NCBI GenBank assembly: GCA_015520975.1
Contig: WAOZ01000089.1
Coordinates: 1 to 5,521, forward strand
Length of the DNA stretch: 5,521 nt
Origin: DHVE2 group archaeon
GTDB lineage: Archaea > Thermoplasmatota > Thermoplasmata > Thermoplasmatales > Aciduliprofundaceae
Direction of reading: 5' to 3'
Position numbers and translations under genes: made by a program. Positions within the stretch are counted from its first letter, which is position 1; every line of letters starts with the position of its first letter. The notes under the pieces were generated by a model. It made no database searches and was not told the DNA's origin. It worked only from the letters and a program-made list of their open reading frames with translations. This document shows, one piece after another, positions 1 through 5,510 of the stretch.

Positions 1-27
1 GCAGCGTCAGATGTGTATAAGAGACAG
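1..27 (+). other. Nextera (Tn5) Read 1 sequencing adapter, not genomic
   Basis: Bases 9-27 read AGATGTGTATAAGAGACAG, the 19-bp Tn5 mosaic end. Bases 1-8 (GCAGCGTC) match the part of the Illumina Nextera Read 1 adapter that precedes it, lacking only its first six bases. This is library-construction sequence left at the end of an assembled contig. Genomic DNA starts at base 28. It should be trimmed and must not be read as a transposon end. Confidence 0.97.
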
Positions 28-41
28 TGCGTATACTGTGA

Positions 42-48
42 TTTAATC
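42..48 (+). promoter_or_regulatory. possible distal TATA-like element upstream of hutU
   Basis: TTTAATC at 42-48 lies about 29 nt before an in-frame ATG at 74. The same heptamer recurs at 103-109, before the preferred hutU start. It could be a second upstream promoter giving a transcript with a leader of about 60 nt. It could equally be chance in A/T-rich intergenic DNA only 15 bases from the contig end. Confidence 0.2.
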
Positions 49-100
49 TTATCGTTTCGTTTTTTCACATGGGATGAAAATGCCGATGCAGGTCGCAACA

Positions 101-108
101 TTTTTAAT
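101..108 (+). promoter_or_regulatory. archaeal TATA-like box of hutU
   Basis: TTTTTAAT is centred about 26 nt upstream of the ATG at 131, the usual distance from an archaeal TATA box to the transcription start. That would put the start at or within a few bases of the ATG, a leaderless mRNA. No SD is visible before 131, which fits. The position also supports choosing 131 over the in-frame ATGs at 74 and 119. No purine-rich BRE is obvious. Confidence 0.45.
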
Positions 109-130
109 CGATTTCATCATGGCTTTTGAT

Positions 131-1780
131 ATGAGGGAGATTAGAGCCCCGCGGGGCACCAAATTGAATGCGAAATCATGGCAGACAGAGGCACCTCTCA
201 GGCTTCTCATGAACAATCTTGACCCCGAGGTTGCGAAAGACCCGGCAAATCTAATCGTGTACGGTGGCACAGGCCGTGCAGCCCGTAACTGGGAGGCTTT
301 TGATGCCATAGTGGATACGCTTAAAAAACTCGAGAATGATGAAACGCTTTTAATCCAGAGCGGTAAACCCGTGGCGGTGTTCAAGACACATGAATGGGCA
401 CCAAGGGTGCTGATAGCAAATTCCAATCTAGTACCCAAATGGGCTACCTGGGAATATTTCAGGGAATTAGAAGAGCGCGGGTTGATAATGTTCGGCCAGA
501 TGACTGCAGGTTCTTGGATTTACATAGGTACTCAGGGTATATTGCAGGGCACATATGAAACACTTTACGCGGTGGCCCGAAAGGAGTTTGGCACGCACGA
601 CCTAACGGGTAAGTGGGTTCTTTCTTCGGGTCTTGGTGAAATGGGCGGTGCCCAGCCCCTTGCCATAACCATGAACAACGGTGTGGGAATAATTGTAGAG
701 GTGAATAAATGGGCCATCGATAGAAGATTGAATGGTGGTTATCTCGATACATGGACCGATGACCTTGACGAAGCGCTCAAGATGAAAGATGAGGCCCTTA
801 AAGAGGGTAAGCCTTTGAGTATAGGTTTGCTGGGCAACGCCGCGGAGATTTATCCGGAACTTGTCAGGCGTGGTATAGTGCCTGATATCGTTACGGATCA
901 AACCGCAGCGCATGACCCGCTCAACGGATACATACCGGCAGGTTATTCTGTGGAAGAGGCGGCAGAATTGAGAGAAAATGACCCTGAGAAGTATCTTGAA
1001 GAAGTTAAAAAATCACTCAGAAAGCATGTTCCCGCAATGGTCTGGTTCAAGCGCCACGGTGCCAAGGTATTTGATTATGGTAACAACATAAGAACACAGG
1101 CGAAAGAGGCCGGTGTGGAGGATGCATTCGAAATACCCGGTTATGTGCCTGAGTACATCCGTCCTCTGTTTTCAGAGGGCTCCGGGCCGTTTAGATGGGT
1201 TGCACTGAGCGGCAATCCTGAGGATATATTCGAGACGGATAAGGTTATAAAGAAACTGTTCCCCGATAACAAACATCTTCTGCAATGGATTGATAAAGCG
1301 GAAGAGCATGTGAAATGGCAGGGACTACCTGCACGAATCTGCTGGCTTGCGTACGGAGAGAGAATGAAGGCAGGACTTGCGTTTAACGAACTTGTGCGTG
1401 AAGGAGTGGTTGACGCACCCATTGCGATAGGCCGCGATCATCATGACACGGGCAGTGTTGCATCACCATATCGCGAGACCGAGCGTATGAAAGACGGTTC
1501 GGATGCGATTGCGGATTGGCCCATTTTGAACGCTATGCTGAATGTTGCAAGCGGTGCAACATGGGTATCCTTCCACCACGGCGGCGGAGTGGGTATCGGT
1601 TATTCACTTCACGCAGGTATGGTTATCGTGGCAGACGGTACGGACCTTGCAGAGAAGAAACTTGAACGCGTTCTGACCAATGATCCGGGTATAGGCGTGG
1701 TACGCCATGCAGATGCCGGTTATGAAATAGCCATAAGAACCGCAAAGGAAAAGGGTATCTGGATGCCCATGCTTAAATAA
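131..1780 (+). CDS. hutU: urocanate hydratase (urocanase)
   Basis: Converts urocanate plus water to 4-imidazolone-5-propionate in the cytoplasm, the second step of histidine degradation, with tightly bound NAD+ acting as an electrophile. The 549 residues cover the whole family length. Visible landmarks are IRAPRGT near the N terminus, YGGTGRAARNW (44-54), GQMTAGSWIYIGTQG (122-136), GLGEMGGAQP (167-176, in the Rossmann-like NAD region), the urocanase signature WQGLPARICW (396-405) with the signature cysteine at 404, GRDHHDTGSVASPYRETE (434-451) and HHGGGVGIGYS (482-492). Cys404 is the only cysteine in the protein. The signature usually begins with F, here W. I chose the start at 131 because homologues begin just before IRAPRGT and a TATA-like box sits about 26 nt upstream; ATGs at 74 and 119 would add a non-family hydrophobic extension. 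No hutH, hutI or formiminoglutamate gene is present here. The family call is secure. Confidence 0.97.
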   Translation: MREIRAPRGTKLNAKSWQTEAPLRLLMNNLDPEVAKDPANLIVYGGTGRAARNWEAFDAIVDTLKKLENDETLLIQSGKPVAVFKTHEWAPRVLIANSNLVPKWATWEYFRELEERGLIMFGQMTAGSWIYIGTQGILQGTYETLYAVARKEFGTHDLTGKWVLSSGLGEMGGAQPLAITMNNGVGIIVEVNKWAIDRRLNGGYLDTWTDDLDEALKMKDEALKEGKPLSIGLLGNAAEIYPELVRRGIVPDIVTDQTAAHDPLNGYIPAGYSVEEAAELRENDPEKYLEEVKKSLRKHVPAMVWFKRHGAKVFDYGNNIRTQAKEAGVEDAFEIPGYVPEYIRPLFSEGSGPFRWVALSGNPEDIFETDKVIKKLFPDNKHLLQWIDKAEEHVKWQGLPARICWLAYGERMKAGLAFNELVREGVVDAPIAIGRDHHDTGSVASPYRETERMKDGSDAIADWPILNAMLNVASGATWVSFHHGGGVGIGYSLHAGMVIVADGTDLAEKKLERVLTNDPGIGVVRHADAGYEIAIRTAKEKGIWMPMLK

Positions 1781-1790
1781 TCTAAACACT

Positions 1791-2306
1791 CTATTTTTTA
1801 TGTCCAAGCCACCATTCTGCAAAATTATCCACAACGCTATCTAAAAACGATTTTCTATATTTTATGATGGTGTTTGCCACAGTCTCTGGACGCCGAATTT
1901 CGTAATAATTCTCCCTGCCAATGCTCTCTCTCACAACGATACCCTTTTTCACTAGCTTGTTGAGATGATACGATAATGTTGAGGGGGAAATATCGAAATT
2001 TCTCATAATATCCGCATGCTTTGACCTGCCGTTCTCTAAAAGAAATATCACAATATTTCGGGTTATGTTGTTTCTGAGCAGCCCCATAATCTTCCGCTCT
2101 TCCTGAGTCATTGTGGTGTTCGCAAAATATCTCTTGTATCTTCCGTCATCTTTGGAGACCACAAGCCCGTTTTTTTCGAGAACCGAGAGATGGTACTCAA
2201 GCATTCCAATGGGTATGCTGAGAAAGCGCTGTAATTCTCTAAAATGCATTCCGGGATTAAGCACGATTGTTTCGTATATCTTTTTTCTTGTGCTTAGTTC
2301 TTCCAT
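1791..2306 (-). CDS. tandem winged-helix transcriptional regulator
   Basis: A predicted DNA-binding regulator of 171 aa with two winged helix-turn-helix domains and no obvious ligand domain, like archaeal COG3398/ArsR-MarR-type proteins. Domain 1 (about 5-62) has NPGMHFRELQRFLSIP leading into recognition-helix sequence MLEYHLSVLEKNGLV, then a wing (SKDDGRYKRYF). Domain 2 (about 70-138) repeats the plan with STLSYHLNKLVKKGIVV followed by the wing sequence RESIGRENYYEIR. The C-terminal 30 residues look like an amphipathic helix ending EWWLGHKK, possibly for dimerisation. I chose ATG 2306 because AGGTGA lies four bases upstream; an in-frame ATG at 2333 would add nine residues, overlap the upstream gene and lacks this SD. 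It is the second gene after the small membrane protein and converges on hutU with a 10-base gap. Its targets are unknown; autoregulation or control of neighbours is possible but not shown. Confidence 0.88.
   Translation of the reverse strand: MEELSTRKKIYETIVLNPGMHFRELQRFLSIPIGMLEYHLSVLEKNGLVVSKDDGRYKRYFANTTMTQEERKIMGLLRNNITRNIVIFLLENGRSKHADIMRNFDISPSTLSYHLNKLVKKGIVVRESIGRENYYEIRRPETVANTIIKYRKSFLDSVVDNFAEWWLGHKK
1794..1799 (+). terminator. possible T-run terminator of hutU
   Basis: Six T residues (within TATTTTTTAT) lie 14 bases after the hutU stop. Archaeal RNA polymerase can terminate at T-runs in the non-template strand without a hairpin. The run overlaps the final codons of the convergent regulator, so its composition may simply reflect the two lysine codons there. 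Confidence 0.3.
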
Positions 2307-2310
2307 ATCT

Positions 2311-2316
2311 TCACCT
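2311..2316 (-). promoter_or_regulatory. Shine-Dalgarno of the winged-helix regulator
   Basis: Read on the minus strand, AGGTGA ends four bases before ATG 2306 and matches the archaeal anti-SD sequence (GGAGGTGAT core). Its last three bases are the TGA stop of the upstream membrane-protein gene. Termination and re-initiation therefore happen at the same spot, implying translational coupling. It decides the regulator start at 2306 over 2333. Confidence 0.75.
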
Positions 2317-2571
2317 TTTGAGGGCGAGTGCAAAGTACATAGTTATCAGTATGATTATATCAAGCAACAGCGAGATCTCCATAAAATCTATGTTAAGAGT
2401 GAGCAGGGTATTCAATTCGTATATGAGCGCTTTTATAAAGAATATAAAGAACGCCACGATTGCAAAGATCATCCCATTTATTCTGTATCTTTTATACCCC
2501 ACGGAAGCTATTATCAGCAACACAGCAGCGACAATGAGCACGATTCCCGCGAGAATATCCGTGATAAACAT
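2311..2571 (-). CDS. small three-helix membrane protein, unknown function
   Basis: An 86-residue very hydrophobic protein that I cannot assign to a named family. Predicted membrane helices are at about 6-24, 34-51 and 65-82. The loop after helix 1 (YKRYR, 26-30) and the C terminus (KR) are positive, so the positive-inside rule gives N-out/C-in. Lys47 in helix 2 and Asp71 in helix 3 lie within predicted membrane segments at similar depth and might pair. It precedes the tandem winged-helix gene by four bases, counted from its stop to the regulator ATG, and its stop codon is part of that gene's SD. This tight pairing suggests a joint role, perhaps membrane sensing or sequestration of the regulator, which is an inference. 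ATG 2571 has no SD but has a TATA-like box 23-33 nt upstream, consistent with leaderless expression. Several long overlapping frames on the opposite strand lack any domain resemblance. Confidence 0.75.
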   Translation of the reverse strand: MFITDILAGIVLIVAAVLLIIASVGYKRYRINGMIFAIVAFFIFFIKALIYELNTLLTLNIDFMEISLLLDIIILITMYFALALKR

Positions 2572-2593
2572 AATTAGGTATAGGCATCCACAG

Positions 2594-2604
2594 ATATATA
2601 TTTT
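2594..2604 (-). promoter_or_regulatory. TATA-like box for the membrane-protein/regulator unit
   Basis: On the minus strand AAAATATATAT is centred near 2599, about 28 nt before ATG 2571. That predicts a transcription start roughly 2-4 nt from the ATG, an almost leaderless mRNA. It fills the 36-base gap after the phosphodiesterase gene, so the pair can be transcribed on its own. Read-through from the phosphodiesterase gene is also possible because no clear terminator is seen between them. Confidence 0.5.
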
Positions 2605-2607
2605 CTA

Positions 2608-3294
2608 TCATTTCCATATACTCACATCGTCGGTTATCACCACATCGCACAGGTCTTCTATTCCTATGAGTGAGTCCTTGGAATTCACAGTCCAGAGTGC
2701 AATCTTTGCACCGACAAGTTTGTACGATTTCAGCAGAAATCTGAACACATTTAATCCGAGAATTTCCCGAGCGATGATAGGTGCATTCACAAATTCCGCT
2801 TTGAGAATGGGCACAAGAACGGGTATAAGAATTGCAATTCTTCTGGATTCAAAAAGTATGCCGATTCTTGCATCGGAGCTAATGTTTCTCAGCTTTTTCA
2901 GAGCATAGATGTTGAATGAGGAGAACAGGGTTCTGTGCAGCGCATCATACTCTTTCACTATCCTGAACGCACTTTCCACAACATCGAGGTCCTTTATTTC
3001 CACATTTATGAATGTATTTGAAGGCAGATGCTCATACACATCTTCGAGATAGATGAATTTCTCGCCTCTAAAAGAGTATTTTTTTATTACCTCTGAGCTG
3101 GTGTTTTTGACGTTTTTTGATATCCCCGTGGTTCTCATAAAATTCGCGTCGTGATGGACAAGAACCCTTCCATCCAGTGTCTGCCACACATCCAGCTCAA
3201 TACCGTCTGCGCCGGCCTTTATGGCTTCTCTGAACGCTATTAGAGTATTTTCGGGGTACTTTGCGCTGTAGCCTCGATGCCCTAGAACAATCAT
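2608..3294 (-). CDS. glycerophosphodiester phosphodiesterase (GDPD family)
   Basis: Hydrolyses glycerophosphodiesters to glycerol phosphate plus an alcohol, using a divalent metal in a TIM-barrel fold. The 228-residue length is near the family norm. Numbered from ATG 3294, it opens MIVLGHRGYSAKYPENT, with the first catalytic His6-Arg7 and Glu15. The metal ligands Glu33 and Asp35 follow in IELDVWQTLDG, the second catalytic His48 in LVHHD, and Glu99 in NVEIKD; LWTVN (200-204) marks the late barrel strands. All expected active-site residues are present. There is no signal peptide, so it is probably cytoplasmic. In-frame starts at ATG 3303 (231 aa) and TTG 3315 also exist. I favour 3294 because it lies about 27 nt from a TATA-like box and gives the usual GDPD N terminus, but 3303 cannot be excluded. 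It is divergent from the transporter gene. The natural substrate cannot be read from sequence; resemblance to GlpQ/UgpQ is at family level only. Confidence 0.92.
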   Translation of the reverse strand: MIVLGHRGYSAKYPENTLIAFREAIKAGADGIELDVWQTLDGRVLVHHDANFMRTTGISKNVKNTSSEVIKKYSFRGEKFIYLEDVYEHLPSNTFINVEIKDLDVVESAFRIVKEYDALHRTLFSSFNIYALKKLRNISSDARIGILFESRRIAILIPVLVPILKAEFVNAPIIAREILGLNVFRFLLKSYKLVGAKIALWTVNSKDSLIGIEDLCDVVITDDVSIWK

Positions 3295-3316
3295 CTTTCG
3301 CATATAACACGCCAAA

Positions 3317-3326
3317 CTATTTAAGG
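3317..3326. promoter_or_regulatory. possible shared divergent TATA box (phosphodiesterase and transporter)
   Basis: The plus strand reads CTATTTAAGG and the minus strand CCTTAAATAG, so both contain a good archaeal TATA-like core. The centre, near 3321.5, is 26.5 nt from the transporter ATG (3348) and 27.5 nt from the phosphodiesterase ATG (3294). Neither gene has an SD, so both would be leaderless. A second candidate for the minus strand, TAATATGGA (3339-3331), would instead suit an ATG at 3303. Confidence 0.45.
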
Positions 3327-3347
3327 TAAATCCATATTACTGTCCCG

Positions 3348-4646
3348 ATGAATAGAAAAGCCACGGCTTTCTCGATGAGTGTGGTTCTGGGAATTGGATT
3401 TTTAGCTTTCAGCCGCAGTATTGGATGGGCATTAAACAAAGGTTTTAGTTTCACGCTACTTGGATACTACACGGATTCGCCGTTGATAAAGGGTATAGTC
3501 CTCGCCATGGAAGGTTTAATAGGTATGATAGTGCCCCCGCTCATTGGCTGGTACAGTGACCGTATATTTACCCGTGCTGGCAGAAGGAAACCGTTCATTC
3601 TTGTGGGCGGCATACTTGCAGGAGTATCCATATATCTGGTGTATTTCTTCTATTCTCTGAACTTACCTCTTCTGGCATTCGCATTCATGCTTTCGTTTTT
3701 CTATTTCTCCATGCACCTTTACACGGCCCAGTTCAGAGCTTTGATGCCTGAATTTGTGGAGTCAGGTCACAGAGGAAGAGCGAGCGGTATAATAACAATG
3801 ATGGAAGTGATAGGCAACCTTGTGGGGTTCATACTTGGCGCAATTTTATGGGTTATGAATCGACAGTATCCGTTTATTATGGGTGCTGTGATGATACCGC
3901 TTGCTGCGATTTTAACATATTCTATAATAGACGAAAAAGAACTTGAAGAGGAAAAACTCAGAAAGGTTAAAAGTGAAGGGCTTATCCAGTATGCTAAACG
4001 GATGTTCGGCGAGAAGGATACTCTGCGGTTCTATGCGGCTCAAACTCTGTGGTGGATGGGATATGAGTTCATAGCGATATTCTTTATGGGCTTGATGGCG
4101 CAGATAATTCTGGGCACAGCCACGCAGGAAAACATTGACAAAATCACGCCGACCGGTGTGCTTCTTATGGGATTATTCAACATAGCTGCAGTGTTCTCTG
4201 CGATTGTTGGTGGCAGAATTTACGATAAAGTGAGCAAGAAAAAAGCGATAATCACGGGTGCACTGATTTTTGCTGTATCAATATTCGTTTCTATGTTCAT
4301 TCCGATTTTCAGCGAATTCACTGGCGTATCAAAGCTAATTTTAATAGCGTTTATACTATCCATAGCAGGTGCTGGATGGGGTATACTTCTATCCGCATCG
4401 TACCCGGTGATTGGAGACCTGCTCACCAAATACAAGCGTGAAGAATTCAACGGCAGATATTACGGATTATTTGAGGCTTCCAGAAGCCTGCCTATTTTCC
4501 TTGGAGCGATACTGGGTGGAGCATTTTCCACGGCGGCATCTGAATCAGTACACGCGATAGACTACACGATTCTATTTCCGATTGCCGCTTTAACGGTGGT
4601 GCTGGCACTGCCCTTTATATACAGAATGGAAAAGCTGGAGGGATAG
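3348..4646 (+). CDS. MFS transporter, SLC45/GPH-like (putative sugar or glycoside carrier)
   Basis: A 432-residue integral membrane carrier with about twelve predicted helices, normal length for the major facilitator superfamily. The loop between helices 2 and 3 carries the MFS signature GWYSDRIFTRAGRRKPF (67-83). The form with RAGRRKPF is typical of SLC45 and related sucrose/glycoside-pentoside-hexuronide carriers, usually proton- or cation-coupled. A degenerate second copy, GRIYDKVSKKKA (289-300), lies at the matching place in the C-terminal half. A highly charged cytoplasmic linker (about 194-225) separates the halves. Early charged or aromatic residues in the first helices (RSIGWALN, 23-30) may line the pore. 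ATG 3348 has no SD and lies 26-27 nt from a TATA-like box, consistent with leaderless translation. It is first in an operon with the abutting hydrolase. The superfamily is certain; the substrate is an inference from resemblance. Confidence 0.88.
   Translation: MNRKATAFSMSVVLGIGFLAFSRSIGWALNKGFSFTLLGYYTDSPLIKGIVLAMEGLIGMIVPPLIGWYSDRIFTRAGRRKPFILVGGILAGVSIYLVYFFYSLNLPLLAFAFMLSFFYFSMHLYTAQFRALMPEFVESGHRGRASGIITMMEVIGNLVGFILGAILWVMNRQYPFIMGAVMIPLAAILTYSIIDEKELEEEKLRKVKSEGLIQYAKRMFGEKDTLRFYAAQTLWWMGYEFIAIFFMGLMAQIILGTATQENIDKITPTGVLLMGLFNIAAVFSAIVGGRIYDKVSKKKAIITGALIFAVSIFVSMFIPIFSEFTGVSKLILIAFILSIAGAGWGILLSASYPVIGDLLTKYKREEFNGRYYGLFEASRSLPIFLGAILGGAFSTAASESVHAIDYTILFPIAALTVVLALPFIYRMEKLEG
4637..4642 (+). 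promoter_or_regulatory. Shine-Dalgarno of the alpha/beta hydrolase
   Basis: GGAGGG lies four bases before ATG 4647, inside the last codons of the transporter, whose TAG stop (4644-4646) directly precedes the ATG. This strong SD contrasts with the SD-less start of the transporter. It indicates translation from a shared mRNA, and it fixes the hydrolase start. Confidence 0.75.
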
Positions 4647-5507
4647 ATGTTGCTAATTTTAATGGCAGGAATAACCGCTCTTTTCCTATTATTTTTCGTG
4701 TTCGTTTTTTTTGTGGCGTATAAACTTGTAACACCGAAACGCCTCATAGGTAAATGGACACCCGAATCGCTGGGGTACGAGTATAAAGATGTGCAGATTC
4801 GCACCAAAGATGGGCTGTATCTTTCAGGATGGTATGTGCCGCGCGGGGATGAATGCGTGATATTGCTTCATGGCTATTCGGTGAGCAGATGGGATACTGT
4901 ATACATGAAAAAGGTGCTGGATATACTCGTATCTCATAATTTTTCTGTGTTTATGTTCGATTTCCGTGCGCATGGTAAGAGTGATGGGAAACATACAACA
5001 CTTGGAGATAAGGAATATCTCGATGTTGAAGCGGCTGTTAAATGGGTTCAAAGGAAACATCACAAAATAGCGATTGTTGGTTATTCTATGGGCGGTTTTT
5101 TGGCCGTGAAAGCCCTTGCATATGGGCTGTCAAAACTTGTTGTGGCCGATAGTCCTTATGTGGATATCCATGCAACAGGTGCCAGAGGTATGAAATACTT
5201 TGCATCGTTGCCTGAATGGTTCTATGTGTTTGTAAGATATCCTGCAGCATTAATTGCGGGGATAAGTTTCAGAAACCTGACGCTTGAAAACTTTCCTGAA
5301 CGCATAACGGGAAAATGTCTCATCATCGGAGGAAAGAGAGACCCGCTTGTCACAGTAAATGAAATTGAGCATCTAAGTAAATTTCTCAAAAGAAGAGGCG
5401 CTGAGGTTAAAGTATGGATCACCGATGCCGCGCATGTGCGTAGTTTAGCGCACGATGAGGATGCCTATGCAATGATGCTTATTGAATTTCTTCAAAACAG
5501 TTTTTAA
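4647..5507 (+). CDS. membrane-anchored alpha/beta hydrolase
   Basis: A serine hydrolase of the alpha/beta fold (COG1073/lysophospholipase-like group), 286 aa, probably an esterase, lipase or peptidase of unknown substrate. Residues 2-24 form one hydrophobic helix, followed by basic residues (K26, K31, R32, K36). The positive-inside rule then makes this an N-out/C-in anchor with the catalytic domain in the cytoplasm. The fold shows LLHGYS (73-78, oxyanion-hole region), FDFRAHGKSDG (104-114), the nucleophile elbow GYSMGG (145-150, Ser147), an acid in GGKRDPLV (228-235, Asp232) and the base in DAAHVRSL (260-267, His263), so the triad is complete. There is no lipobox and no cleavable signal site that I can see. 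It begins immediately after the transporter stop with its own SD, so the two are co-expressed. A role in processing the imported substrate is an inference. The fold is certain and the specific activity is not. Confidence 0.9.
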   Translation: MLLILMAGITALFLLFFVFVFFVAYKLVTPKRLIGKWTPESLGYEYKDVQIRTKDGLYLSGWYVPRGDECVILLHGYSVSRWDTVYMKKVLDILVSHNFSVFMFDFRAHGKSDGKHTTLGDKEYLDVEAAVKWVQRKHHKIAIVGYSMGGFLAVKALAYGLSKLVVADSPYVDIHATGARGMKYFASLPEWFYVFVRYPAALIAGISFRNLTLENFPERITGKCLIIGGKRDPLVTVNEIEHLSKFLKRRGAEVKVWITDAAHVRSLAHDEDAYAMMLIEFLQNSF

Positions 5508-5510
5508 ATA
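5501..5510 (+). promoter_or_regulatory. A/T-rich element at operon end: TATA-like box or terminator
   Basis: TTTTTAAATA overlaps the hydrolase stop codon. It matches an archaeal TATA box and would place a leaderless start about 27 nt on, just outside the window. The five T residues could instead help end the transporter/hydrolase transcript. The window is too short to decide. Confidence 0.25.

Noticed and set aside
9..27. Transposon (Tn5) mosaic end suggesting a mobile element
   Set aside because: It is joined to the Nextera Read 1 adapter bases and sits at the contig tip, so it is a library artefact. There is no transposase nearby.
74..130. N-terminal extension of urocanase from ATG 74 or 119
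   Set aside because: The extra residues are hydrophobic and unlike the family N terminus, which starts just before IRAPRGT. A TATA-like box at 101-108 lies within the extension and points to 131.
131..1780. Higher GC of hutU than its neighbours as a sign of recent transfer
   Set aside because: The difference is modest by eye. A conserved soluble enzyme next to A/T-rich membrane-protein genes would show the same contrast.
2307..2333. Upstream ATG 2333 as the regulator start
   Set aside because: It would overlap the membrane-protein gene by 23 bases, and the AGGTGA site is placed for ATG 2306 instead.
2113..2908. Two long overlapping plus-strand open frames (2113-2577 and 2267-2908)
   Set aside because: They run antisense to three better-supported minus-strand genes and show no recognisable domain. 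Their composition is that expected of complementary frames.
3304..3315. TTG 3315 as the phosphodiesterase start
   Set aside because: It lies upstream of ATG codons at 3303 and 3294, has no SD, and is too close to the TATA-like element to be transcribed from it.
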